Source: Chloroflexota bacterium
Lineage (GTDB): Bacteria > Chloroflexota > Anaerolineae > JAAYEA01
Length of the DNA stretch: 36,708 nucleotides
Assembly: GCA_019873665.1 (NCBI GenBank)
Contig: JAIOAV010000034.1
Location: forward strand, 1-36,708
Direction of reading: 5' to 3'
The notes beneath the pieces are model-generated. The model was not told the DNA's origin. It did no database searches and saw nothing but the letters and a program-made list of their open reading frames with translations. Shown piece by piece: positions 1 to 8,379 of this stretch. Numbering within the stretch: position 1 is the first letter of the stretch; every line of letters begins with the position of its first letter. A program made the translations under genes and the position numbers.

Positions 1-1150
1 CATAGAAGGCAAGGGTATCGGCAAAATCACGGCAGAGGGTCTCCACAGCCTTTGGCTGGCGCTGCGTCCAGCGCAAACAGAACGCCTCCTGGCGTTGTCG
101 TGCGCTCTCTTTGTCTGCTGCCTGCCAGATCGCGCTGGCTTCCTGCAAGAGCAGTCGGCGCACGCGTCGCGCCTCCTCCTTCTGCACCTCATCAGGAAAG
201 CTGATCGCCTGCAGTACATTGCGCAGCTTGTGAAACAAGCAGTGTTGGCGCAAGGCGGCGAAATGCACCTCGCCCAGGGCTTCCTCTAGCCCGGCGCCGC
301 CATCGTGGATGATCAAGCGCAATCCCTTGCTCCCACGTACCCCACGCTCCTCCAGGCGCGTGAGCAGCTTGATCCAGCTTTGCGCATCTTCCCCTGGCCC
401 TGTCCCGATCTGCCAATCGAGAATGCGTTTCTCCCTCTCCTCCGGCCACAGCCCCAACCCCACCATTACCGGCAGCCAAAACAACCCTTTCCGCTGCCGT
501 TTCCGCCCCTTCTTGTCTCGCCGTACCCGCCCATTCGGCTTCATCACCCGCATTCAGAGCGCGTCCAGCAACAACACCGGTGGCGACACCAACTCCCCCT
601 CTTGCCATCCCGCGACCAACTTGGCCATCTCGCGCACCTGCTCGTTCAACATCCGTAAGCCAAAAGAGGTGCGCAAACAACGATCCAGTTGCCCTTTGCT
701 CTCGTGCAAGCTCTGCCCAACCCCACAGGCAGTGCGCGTCTCCTCCCCAATGTCAGCCCAGACCCTTTGCCGTGGCTTGATCGTCTCGTAAGCCATGCTT
801 ACCGTCCCACCACAGCGACCACAGCGCAATCACGGCATCAAAACCGTCAGCGACGCCCACAAGGTCACCAAGCCACGAAGCTTGTGTCCATTGCGCAGAA
901 AATCTTTTTGCCGCCGCGACCCGCAACCCACACACACCGCCTTCACCCGTCGCTGGTTCCGCTCGTCCCGCCGCGCGTAAGCCTTTCGCCCAAGCAGATG
1001 ATCCACTTCCTCATCCAGCGCTTGGTTCAGCGCCGCAGTCACATACTCCTTGATCCCTTCCTGCAATTGCCCGAGCACCTCTTGATAGAAACGATAGCCA
1101 CTCAATCCTTCCTTGACAACAACTCTGGAAATGTGTACTTTCCTACCCAT
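1..1150 (-). pseudogene. Mutator-type (IS256-like) transposase, two in-frame stops, cut by window edge
   Basis: This is a DDE transposase of the mutator/IS256-like superfamily in one continuous frame broken by two TGA codons, at 832-830 and 556-554. The ATG at 1150 has a good AGGAGG-type site just upstream (about 1159-1164). The N-terminal part (about 106 aa) holds a CxxC (CVGC) and the piece after the first stop begins with a second CxxC (CGRC), which together suggest a zinc ribbon. The first catalytic Asp lies in LLLDAL directly before the second stop. The second lies in IIHDGG near 300-312 and is followed by the family-typical HKLRNV. The open frame continues to base 1, so the C-terminus lies outside the window. 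The stops are most simply CGA to TGA and TGG to TGA changes. Family level is confident; the exact IS group (IS256 versus ISLre2-like) is not. Confidence 0.75.
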
Positions 1151-1306
1151 AAGGCGTGCCCTCCTGCTTCGAGTTGGTGATGCTTCTCTATGCAGTCAGA
1201 TCACGCCTTTGTCAAATCCACAAATTCCGCACGGAAGGATACACTATCCGAATTCGGCGACCCGAAGGTCTCGCAGCGCGTTCTTGTCTCAGACACGGAA
1301 AAGCCT

Positions 1307-1339
1307 CCTCTCACACTATAAAAGTAGTGGTATGAGAGG
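1307..1339. terminator. Imperfect hairpin downstream of the sialidase operon
   Basis: CCTCTCA plus CACTA (1307-1318) pairs with TAGTG (1325-1329) plus TGAGAGG (1333-1339), with a GTA bulge and an A-rich loop. It lies about 150 bases past the last gene of the leftward operon. There is no convincing U-tract, so it may be a processing or transcription-end structure or part of an IS end. Confidence 0.3.
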
Positions 1340-1363
1340 GGACTTTGACCATTACAGGCGGCA

Positions 1364-1446
1364 GTGGGGCGGATGGGATTCGAATCCACATGGGCCAAGC
1401 GTAGCGGATTTCGGGTCACCAGCAGGGCCAAAAGCGCTGTCCCACA
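1364..1446 (-). other. Degenerate tRNA-like sequence
   Basis: The minus strand carries a T-loop-like GATTCGAATCC. Upstream are a possible D-stem (CAGC/GCTG) with GG in the loop and ends that could form a 6-of-7 acceptor helix (GTGGGAC with GCCCCAC). The normally invariant G53-C61 pair is A/C here, the anticodon stem does not pair cleanly and no anticodon can be assigned. It is either a decayed tRNA or a coincidence. A covariance-model scan would decide. Confidence 0.25.
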
Positions 1447-1490
1447 TGCCCACCCGCATCCTGCTCCGGAAGGCGGCCCGGGTAATCTGC

Positions 1491-2672
1491 CTATATGATG
1501 CGGAAAAACGATCCGGCGATGAACCGTGTGCCGCCAAAGTTGTTGCCATCATCCAGGGTATAATAGTATGCTACAAAGACGCACCCAGGTTCGATCTCCG
1601 TGGCGACAGGGTAGCCGATGTCCGGCGTGCTGGCGTCGGCGCGCAAAACTTGGTCCGAGCTCCAGGTGCGTCCATCATCCTCGCTGATGAGCACCCCAAT
1701 GCCATATGGCAGCTTGCGCCGGCCGAAGATCACGATGATCCGCCCATCGGCCAGCCGCAGCGGCCATGGAGAGCGATAGAACTTGCCGCGTGGGCCGCGC
1801 CCGGCATGCTCTGACCGTCGGTGTGCCAGCCAAGGCGACTCGCCCCACCGCACGATTGGCTTCGGCTCCGACCAAGAGTAGCCGCCATCATCAGAGTAGT
1901 TCATCTGGATGGCATCCCGCAGGCCGTCTATGTTCAGCGTGTAAGCCTGGAGGCGGCCGGATGGCAGTCGGAGCAGGCCTGCATACGTCGGCCTCCCATC
2001 GCCGGTGGGGTCTTGGCAGATGCGTGCCAGGGGCTCCCAACTGAGGCCGTTGTCATCCGTTCCGTAGAGATACACGCCGCCGCCGGGTGTGCCGACACTC
2101 ATGGACGCTAACTGCGTCCCGTCGGGCATCTGTACCAGCGGGTGGCCATCCTTGTGCACTGTGGCATGTCCGGAAGGCGCGCGAATGAGGGTTGGCACGG
2201 CTTCCCATGTGTGGCCCCGATCGGTGGAACGGATCGCGAAAGTAACCATCGCCGGGGGATCGCCCTCTCCCGTATAGGTTCGCCCGAAGTAGATCGCCGT
2301 ATCAGGGGAAGCCAGGTTGATGTCCAGCCGTGCGACCGAGGGGCTGGCGCCCTGCGCCAGAAAAGCCTGACGCACCTCGAGGGGTGCCGACTCGTCATAG
2401 ATCACAACGTCATTTGCGCGATCCCAAGTCTGCCCGTTATCGTAGCTGCGTGCCATGATCACCTGCGCGCGGCTGTGATAGCCACCATAGTCATGCTGTA
2501 TATCCGACAATACCTCGTAGCGACAGGTAGCGCGGTTGTAGATCACGCCGATTTCGCCATGGCCAAAGTTGAAGATGCCTCCCTGGCGCGGATGGCCTGC
2601 ATAGCGATCCCTGGCATAATCCACTGTGACGTGATGGATGTCCTTGAGAAAACCCCGGTCGTCTGCACTCAT
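1491..2672 (-). CDS. Sialidase-like (Asp-box/BNR) protein A
   Basis: This 393-aa protein is predicted to be a six-bladed beta-propeller of the sialidase superfamily. Five Asp-boxes (S/T-x-D-x-G-x-S/T-W) are visible near residues 76, 149, 205, 260 and 330. No signal peptide or membrane segment is seen, so it appears cytoplasmic and would act on an imported oligosaccharide or conjugate. Asp-boxes mark the fold and not the activity: true exo-sialidases also need an Arg triad and a Tyr/Glu pair, which cannot be assigned here. Start is ATG at 2672 with AAAGGAT upstream. It is the last gene of the leftward operon, 72 bases after a close paralogue. Related propellers include glycoside hydrolases and non-catalytic lectin-like proteins. 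Confidence 0.85.
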   Translation of the reverse strand: MSADDRGFLKDIHHVTVDYARDRYAGHPRQGGIFNFGHGEIGVIYNRATCRYEVLSDIQHDYGGYHSRAQVIMARSYDNGQTWDRANDVVIYDESAPLEVRQAFLAQGASPSVARLDINLASPDTAIYFGRTYTGEGDPPAMVTFAIRSTDRGHTWEAVPTLIRAPSGHATVHKDGHPLVQMPDGTQLASMSVGTPGGGVYLYGTDDNGLSWEPLARICQDPTGDGRPTYAGLLRLPSGRLQAYTLNIDGLRDAIQMNYSDDGGYSWSEPKPIVRWGESPWLAHRRSEHAGRGPRGKFYRSPWPLRLADGRIIVIFGRRKLPYGIGVLISEDDGRTWSSDQVLRADASTPDIGYPVATEIEPGCVFVAYYYTLDDGNNFGGTRFIAGSFFRII

Positions 2673-2744
2673 CTCTTTATCCTTTCACCCATGGGCGCTA
2701 CCTGCGATTTGGCATTCTGGCGACAATCCCCGCGTTCGGCATCT

Positions 2745-4028
2745 TCAACGGATTCCAAAGAGACTGCCCGCGATAAAGCGTGTTCCGCAAAAACCGTTTC
2801 CGTCGTCGAGCGTGTAGTAGTATGCGGTGAAGATGCGCCCCGGCGCGGTCTCAGTAGCCACCGGGTAGCCAATATCGGGCGTGCTGGCGTCATCGCGCAA
2901 CACCTGCTCTTGGCTCCATGTCTGGCCGTCGTCCTCGCTGACGATGAGCCCAATCCCATATGGCACCTTGCGCCGGCCAAAGATGACAACGATTCGCCCA
3001 TCAGCCAGCCGCATCGGCCACGGAGAGCGATAGAACTTGCCTGTCGGGCCGTAGCTGCTCTGGCTGCCGTGCCGCCGGCTCACCCACGGGGATTGCCCCC
3101 AACGCACGATAGGTTTGGGCGTTGACCAGGAATAGCCGCCGTCATCGGAGTAATTCATCTGGATGGCGTCGCGTAGGCCGTTGATGTGCAGCATGTAGGC
3201 TTGCAGGCGGCCGGAGGGGAGCAGGAGCAGACCGGCATAAGTGGGGCGCCCGTCCCCGGTTGGGTCGGCGGCGATGCGCGCCAACGGCTCCCAGCTCAGG
3301 CCGTTGTCGTCCGAGCCGTAGAGGTGCACGCCACCCAGGCCATCCTCGCGCTGCACCGTCATCGCGCCCAGATGCGTGCCATCTGGCATCTGCGCCAGGG
3401 GGTGTCCGTCCTTGTGCACCCAGACATAACCTGCCGGCGGACGGATTGGCGTCGGCACCGATTCCCACGTCCTGCCACGGTCGCGCGAACGGAGCGAAAA
3501 GCAGAGTCCCAACTCGACCATTAGGGTGGGGTCCCCGAAATGAGTGCGCCCGAAGTAGATCGCGGCATCTGGCGACGTGAGGTCGATTTGCTCTCGCACG
3601 ATGCAGGGCGCCAGCTCCCCCTCCGGCGCAGGTCGTTGTGGCCCTCTCGCCGTGTCCCGCGCGGTCAAGTCGATCCTGGCGCGCTGGACAGCGAGGTCGT
3701 TCTCGATCTGCAACACATACGCCCGACGCTCCCCTGCCGGCCGTGTCTGATCAAAGACGACGACATCATTGGCGCGGTCCCAGGTTCGGCCACCGTCAAA
3801 GCTACGCGCCATGATCACCTGCGCGCGGCTGATGTAGCCGTTCAGCCCGCTGTGGCTGATGTCTGTCCGCGCTCGGTAGGCGCACGGCGCCCGGTTGTAC
3901 ATGATAGCGATCTCGCCATTGCCGTAGTTAAAGATGCCGCCCTGCCGGGGATGCCCGGCATAGCGATCTTTGGCATAGTCAACTTGAACGTGCTCGGCAT
4001 CGGTGATCAAGGAGGTCGCTGCTACCAC
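2745..4028 (-). CDS. Sialidase-like (Asp-box/BNR) protein B
   Basis: This 427-aa paralogue of the downstream protein is alike over nearly its whole length (shared stretches such as YAGHPRQGGIFN and QMNYSDDGGYSW). It also has five Asp-boxes. It differs by an insertion of roughly 35 residues after about residue 95, rich in charged residues, before the TSPDAAIYFG segment. No signal peptide is visible, so it is predicted cytoplasmic. The start is GTG at 4028, preceded by AAGGAG at proper spacing. It lies 35 bases downstream of the OppF-like ATPase, which places it in the transporter operon. The tandem arrangement points to gene duplication. Substrate is unknown; sialic acid cannot be asserted because no neuraminate lyase, kinase or epimerase set is present in the window. 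Confidence 0.85.
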   Translation of the reverse strand: MVAATSLITDAEHVQVDYAKDRYAGHPRQGGIFNYGNGEIAIMYNRAPCAYRARTDISHSGLNGYISRAQVIMARSFDGGRTWDRANDVVVFDQTRPAGERRAYVLQIENDLAVQRARIDLTARDTARGPQRPAPEGELAPCIVREQIDLTSPDAAIYFGRTHFGDPTLMVELGLCFSLRSRDRGRTWESVPTPIRPPAGYVWVHKDGHPLAQMPDGTHLGAMTVQREDGLGGVHLYGSDDNGLSWEPLARIAADPTGDGRPTYAGLLLLPSGRLQAYMLHINGLRDAIQMNYSDDGGYSWSTPKPIVRWGQSPWVSRRHGSQSSYGPTGKFYRSPWPMRLADGRIVVIFGRRKVPYGIGLIVSEDDGQTWSQEQVLRDDASTPDIGYPVATETAPGRIFTAYYYTLDDGNGFCGTRFIAGSLFGIR

Positions 4029-4063
4029 GGACTGCTCCTTTCGCTGCTTTCCGTTGGGATACC

Positions 4064-5095
4064 CTAGCCTCGCAGCCCAGAGCCCTTGAGATCAAGTTTG
4101 TCGGCAAAGTGACAGGCGGCATAATGGCTATTCGTCGCACCAATCGGCCTGAGCACAGGAACATCTTGCCGACATATCTCCTGTGCATAACGGCAGCGGG
4201 GATGAAAACGACAACCCTCTGGCGGGTGCGCTGGGCTAGGCACATCGCCCTCCAGAAGGATTCTTGTGCTCGGACCCGCACCGGCGTCCTTGTAGCGCGG
4301 TATCGCCGAGAGGAGCGCCTCGGTGTAAGGGTGGCTTGGCGAACGGTATACCTTATCAACGGGGCCATGTTCCACCAGCTTGCCGACATACATCACTGCC
4401 ACCTGATCGCTGATATGTCGGACCACGTTCAGGTCATGCGAGATGAACAGGTAGGTCAATCCCATCTCCCGTTGCAGGCGACGCAGCAGGTTCAGAATCT
4501 GCGCCTGCACCGACACATCGAGTGCCGAGACCGGCTCGTCGCACACGATGAACTCGGGGTTAAGGCTGAGCGCACGGGCGATGCCGATACGCTGTCGCTG
4601 TCCGCCGCTGAACTCGTGTGGGTAGCGGTAGAGGTACTCGCTGCTCAACCCTACTGCTTCGAGCAGCGAGACGATCCTGTCCTGTGCATTCGGTACCTTG
4701 TGTATCTGCAGGTACTCGCCGACGATGTCGCCGATGGACATGCGTGGGTCTAGCGAGGAGAATGGATCTTGAAAGATGATCTGCATCCGCCTCCGCATGT
4801 GGAACATCTGCTCGCGATTCATCTCCAGCAGGTTGGTCATCTCCCCATTGATGCGATAGTATACTTGACCGCCGGTGGCTTTCACCAATCGCAAGATGGT
4901 GCGTCCGAGGGTGGTCTTGCCGCAACCGCTCTCCCCCACCAGGCCCAGCGTCTCGCCGCGCCGGATAAAGAGATCAACGCCATCCACTGCGCGCACATGG
5001 CCTACCACCATCTGCAGGAAACCCCGCTTGATGGGGAACCATGTCCTCAAATCCTGAGCCTGAAGGAGGACTTCCCTGCTGTTTCCGTCAATCAT
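4064..5095 (-). CDS. Oligopeptide/dipeptide-type ABC transporter ATPase (OppF-like)
   Basis: This 343-aa nucleotide-binding subunit of a peptide/nickel/opine-family importer powers uptake at the inner face of the membrane, paired with the OppD-like protein. Walker A GESGCGKT lies at residues 54-61, the signature FSGGQRQR follows, Walker B is [12 protein letters not shown], and the C-terminal oligo-HPY region contains HPRCRYA with clustered cysteines. A longer reading frame starts upstream at 5236, but ATG 5095 is chosen because AGGTGGAGG sits just before it and the family homology begins immediately after. It follows the OppD-like gene by 19 bases. Many members of this family move oligosaccharides and not peptides; the neighbouring glycan-type genes favour that here. 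Confidence 0.92.
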   Translation of the reverse strand: MIDGNSREVLLQAQDLRTWFPIKRGFLQMVVGHVRAVDGVDLFIRRGETLGLVGESGCGKTTLGRTILRLVKATGGQVYYRINGEMTNLLEMNREQMFHMRRRMQIIFQDPFSSLDPRMSIGDIVGEYLQIHKVPNAQDRIVSLLEAVGLSSEYLYRYPHEFSGGQRQRIGIARALSLNPEFIVCDEPVSALDVSVQAQILNLLRRLQREMGLTYLFISHDLNVVRHISDQVAVMYVGKLVEHGPVDKVYRSPSHPYTEALLSAIPRYKDAGAGPSTRILLEGDVPSPAHPPEGCRFHPRCRYAQEICRQDVPVLRPIGATNSHYAACHFADKLDLKGSGLRG

Positions 5096-5114
5096 CGGCC
5101 ACCTCCACCTTCTC

Positions 5115-6107
5115 CTATGCATGCCGCCAACATCTGACCTGCTCGTCACCGATGTTGATGATGGGCGGCATCTGCTGGCATTGCTCCTCTGCGTATGGAC
5201 AACGGGGGGCAAACCCACACCCCTCCGGGATGTCAAAGGGGCCGGGTACGCTCCCCCTGATCGGTTCGAGGTCCCGTCTGACTTCCGTCTCGATCAGAGA
5301 GCAACTGAGCAACGCACGTGTATATGGGTGCTTGGGATCGCGAAAGATCGTGCCGACGCTGGCGTTTTCCACGATCTGCCCCAAGTACATGACCATGGCC
5401 CTGTCACACAGCTCCCCTACGACGCCGAGATTATGGGTGATCCAAAGGATGGCCATGCCACGCTGCGCGCAAGCTTCTTTCACCAAGTCCAGGATTTGTG
5501 CCTGGACGGTCACATCCAGCGCCGTGGTCGGCTCATCGGCGATGAGCAAGCGCGGATTGCACGCCATCGCCATAGCCAACATCGCTCGTTGTCTCATGCC
5601 ACCACTGAGATGGTGCGGGTAGCGATCCACCACCTCTCGCGGATCAGGCATATTGACGCTATGCAGCGCTTCAATGGTGATCTCTTTAGCAAGTTCGTGG
5701 GAGGTTTTTTGGTGCAGAAGCACTGCTTCCATGATCTGGTAACCGATCGTGTAGGATGGGTTCAGGGAGGTCATTGGTTCCTGAAATACCATCGCGATAT
5801 CTCGACCGCGAATAGCACGCATCTCGGCACTGTCATAGTCGAGCTGCACCACGTCGGTAGCTGTGTTATCGCCATAGATCCAGATGTGGCCCTGGCTGAT
5901 GCGACCCCGTGGTCGCGGCACCAGCCGCATCACCGCCAGAGCTGTGACGCTCTTGCCACAGCCGCTTTCTCCCACTAACCCAACCTTCTCGCCGGACCGA
6001 ATGGTGAAATCAACGCCGCGTACCGCTTTCACGATGCCGAGATGCGTGCGGAACTCGACGTGTAGGTCCTCAACCCGTAGCAGGTCGCCCATATCTCTTG
6101 GCACCAT
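5115..6107 (-). CDS. Oligopeptide/dipeptide-type ABC transporter ATPase (OppD-like)
   Basis: This 330-aa partner ATPase has Walker A GESGCGKS at residues 46-53, signature LSGGMRQR, Walker [13 protein letters not shown], and a C-terminal oligo-HPY domain with CPYAEEQC. The reading frame is open far upstream into the permease gene, but ATG 6107 is the likely start. AGAGGAG lies a few bases before it, and the typical N-terminus ([11 protein letters not shown]) follows. The gap to the OppC-like stop is 20 bases, so the genes are co-transcribed. Function with the OppF-like subunit as a heterodimer is established for the family; the substrate is not known. Confidence 0.92.
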   Translation of the reverse strand: MVPRDMGDLLRVEDLHVEFRTHLGIVKAVRGVDFTIRSGEKVGLVGESGCGKSVTALAVMRLVPRPRGRISQGHIWIYGDNTATDVVQLDYDSAEMRAIRGRDIAMVFQEPMTSLNPSYTIGYQIMEAVLLHQKTSHELAKEITIEALHSVNMPDPREVVDRYPHHLSGGMRQRAMLAMAMACNPRLLIADEPTTALDVTVQAQILDLVKEACAQRGMAILWITHNLGVVGELCDRAMVMYLGQIVENASVGTIFRDPKHPYTRALLSCSLIETEVRRDLEPIRGSVPGPFDIPEGCGFAPRCPYAEEQCQQMPPIINIGDEQVRCWRHA

Positions 6108-6127
6108 GTCACGCTCCTCTACAGGAT

Positions 6128-7261
6128 CTACTGGTATGGGTCGGCGGCATCCCGCAGCCCATCTCCCAAGAAGTTGAAGGCAGCAACTGTCAGCATGATG
6201 CAGAGTCCCGGGGCCATGATCCATGGCGAGATCAGGATCGCATGGAGATCCTGCGCGTCGCGTAGTAACAGGCCCCAACTGGCCTGGGGTGGCTTGATCC
6301 CCAGGCCCAGGAAGCTGAGGGAGCTTTCGCCCATGATAATGCCGGGAATTGCCATCGTCGTCACCACGATCAGGTGACTGAGCACGTTGGGGATCACATG
6401 CCGAAACATAATGTGCCTGGAGGATGCTCCTCCCGCGATGGATGCCATGACGAAATCGCGCTCCCGCACGCTTAGCACCATGCCGCGCACCTGTCGCGCC
6501 AGGCCGGTCCAGCCGATGAAGGCCAGCACGGTGGTGATGCCCCAGAACGTCCATGTCGAAGGCCAATCCTTTGGCAATATGGCTGCCAGGGCGAGCCAGA
6601 GAGGCAGCGTGGGAATCGAGCTGATGATCTCGATCAGTCTCTGGATGACCATGTCCACGATGCCGCCATAGTAGCCCGAGATCGTGCCCATGATGGTGCC
6701 CAGGACGGTGCTCAGGACGACACCGAAGAGGCCGACGCTCAAGCTCGTTCGGCCGCCGTGGATGATGCGGCTTAGCAGGTCTCGGCCGCGATAGTCAGTG
6801 CCGAGCAGGTGAATGTAGCCCGGCGACTCGACCCCGAAGAGCACGGTCTGCGTCTGCTGGGCCAAGACGCCAAACTGCCCCTTTGGGCGCTTGACCAGAA
6901 ACTGGATTGGGAAGATCTGGCTGGTATCCTCCGCGAAGACGGTCTCGTATTCGGCGGTTACCACCGGCTTCAGGCCATACACAAAGGGGCGCAGATGAAA
7001 CTTGCCCTCGCTATCGACGAAACGGATCAGTTGTGGGCGCACAAAGATGTGCGACGAGGATTCCGCCGGGAAATAGGGAGAAAAGAACTCAGCAAAGATG
7101 AGTATCGTCAGCATGATCACGAGAAACGACAGTGCAACCAACGCCAGCTTGTGTTGCCGGAACTTGCGCCAGGCCAATGTCCAGGCCGTGACCGCCTTTC
7201 TCGGCCGGGCAGCGCCTTCTGGCTGTCGTCGGAATATTCTGGAGAACAGGCCGGTGGTCAT
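6128..7261 (-). CDS. ABC transporter permease (OppC/DppC-like)
   Basis: This 377-aa inner-membrane permease has an N-terminal cytoplasmic tail, one transmembrane helix (LALVALSFLVIMLTILIF, about residues 39-56) and a periplasmic loop of some 100 residues that is longer than in the enteric proteins. The binding-protein-dependent transport domain follows with further helices. The ATPase-contacting EAA-type loop is seen around HVIPNVLSHLIV, followed by GIIMGESSLSFLGLG. It lies 12 bases downstream of the OppB-like gene and pairs with it to form the channel. The start ATG at 7261 has GGAGGAGAG directly upstream. Confidence 0.92.
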   Translation of the reverse strand: MTTGLFSRIFRRQPEGAARPRKAVTAWTLAWRKFRQHKLALVALSFLVIMLTILIFAEFFSPYFPAESSSHIFVRPQLIRFVDSEGKFHLRPFVYGLKPVVTAEYETVFAEDTSQIFPIQFLVKRPKGQFGVLAQQTQTVLFGVESPGYIHLLGTDYRGRDLLSRIIHGGRTSLSVGLFGVVLSTVLGTIMGTISGYYGGIVDMVIQRLIEIISSIPTLPLWLALAAILPKDWPSTWTFWGITTVLAFIGWTGLARQVRGMVLSVRERDFVMASIAGGASSRHIMFRHVIPNVLSHLIVVTTMAIPGIIMGESSLSFLGLGIKPPQASWGLLLRDAQDLHAILISPWIMAPGLCIMLTVAAFNFLGDGLRDAADPYQ

Positions 7262-7273
7262 GTTCTCTCCTCC

Positions 7274-8278
7274 CTATTCGAATCTAATCGTGGGATCGAG
7301 CCAGGCCAGCACAATATCAGCCAGGAGGTTGCCAAGCTGAAGCAACATTGTGGTCAAGAGCAGAAATGTGCCGGCTACATAGCTGTCTTGCTGTATGATA
7401 GCGGTATAGAACATGTAACCGACAGTGGGCAGGCCCAACACAATGCTCAAGGTCGTATCGCCACTGATGAGGCTCGAGAAGACGCCGCCCATGCTCATGA
7501 TCCAGGGGTGGAGCGCGTTGCGCAACGCGTGCCGGTAGATGACCGCGCGTTCTGGCAACCCCTTGGCGCGCGCTGTTTGCACATACTGCTGCCCGAGCTT
7601 GTCGAGCAGGTTGCCGCGGATAATGCGGATTGTGCCGCCCGCGCCGGTGATCAGACCCACCGTGATGGGCAGCGAGAGATGTTTGATCAGATCCCATACT
7701 TTGGCAAGGCTCCAAGGGGCAGCGACATACGCCGAGGAAAGGAGGCCTCCGACCGGCTGCCGCAATACAAAAACGACGATGGTCATAAAGACAAGCGCGA
7801 GGAAAAAGTCGGGGGTGGCCATGCCCAGGAACACCACGATGTTCGTGGCATAATCGCCGGGGCTATACTGATGCGTGGCGGAATAGACGCCAAGGGCGAA
7901 TCCCACAGCAAGACGCACAATTAGCCCGACGCCGGCCATCAGCATCGTCCACCCCAGCCGCTCCCAGATCAGAGTGGAGACGGGGCGCATCGCTTGAAAG
8001 GAAAAGCCGAATTCCCCTTTCGTCAGGATATTGTACATCCACGCGCCGTATCGCATCAGGATCGGCCGGTCCAGACCGTATATGCTCCTTAACTCGCCCA
8101 GGTACGCCAGATGCGCCTCTTTGACATCCTCCGGCATCATAGTGTCGTTTCGGACGCGGTTCTCGTACAGGCTCACAAAATCGCCGGGCGCCAGGTCAAT
8201 CACGAGGAAGCAGACGAAAGAGAGGATCAGGGTAATGGGGATCATATACAGAAGACGCCGCACGATATATCGCGCCAT
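7274..8278 (-). CDS. ABC transporter permease (OppB/DppB-like)
   Basis: This 334-aa inner-membrane permease begins with the family-typical N-terminus MARYIVRRLLYMIP. Its first helix is ITLILSFVCFLVIDLAPGD and its EAA-type loop is around YRHALRNALHPWI. The reading frame extends 17 codons further upstream, but ATG 8278 carries GGAGGT at good spacing and matches the family start. It follows the solute-binding protein by about 100 bases; that gap has no other gene and could hold a processing hairpin that lowers permease expression relative to the binding protein. With the OppC-like protein it forms the translocation pore. Confidence 0.92.
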   Translation of the reverse strand: MARYIVRRLLYMIPITLILSFVCFLVIDLAPGDFVSLYENRVRNDTMMPEDVKEAHLAYLGELRSIYGLDRPILMRYGAWMYNILTKGEFGFSFQAMRPVSTLIWERLGWTMLMAGVGLIVRLAVGFALGVYSATHQYSPGDYATNIVVFLGMATPDFFLALVFMTIVVFVLRQPVGGLLSSAYVAAPWSLAKVWDLIKHLSLPITVGLITGAGGTIRIIRGNLLDKLGQQYVQTARAKGLPERAVIYRHALRNALHPWIMSMGGVFSSLISGDTTLSIVLGLPTVGYMFYTAIIQQDSYVAGTFLLLTTMLLQLGNLLADIVLAWLDPTIRFE

Positions 8279-8379
8279 CTTGACCTCCACAACAGATATG
8301 CGAGGTGGAAGGCGCAAGAGATGTCTCACCTACGCCTTCCACCTCATCCATCACTCCGCTGCGCTATCGCGTCAGCGTC

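Larger units (their letters stand above)
1151..1490. other. Gene-free stretch with hairpin and tRNA-like sequence
   Basis: No convincing protein gene lies here. It holds the upstream flank of the transposase, an imperfect hairpin at 1307-1339 and a tRNA-like stretch at about 1364-1446. The left end of the sialidase operon (stop at 1491) faces it. No clear terminal inverted repeat for the transposon was found, so the exact IS boundary is unknown. Confidence 0.5.

Noticed and set aside
192-680. Long minus-strand frame opposite and beside the first transposase
   Set aside because: It is Ala/Gly/Arg-rich, has no family features and overlaps the real mutator transposase frame.
2142-3125. 327-codon plus-strand frame
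   Set aside because: It is antisense to the two sialidase-like genes, whose Asp-boxes are unmistakable.
1491-4028. Naming the propellers NanH/NanA-pathway sialidases
   Set aside because: Asp-boxes show fold only, and no other sialic acid gene is in the window.
6809-7924. 371-codon plus-strand frame
   Set aside because: It is antisense to the two permease genes; high G+C makes long shadow frames common.
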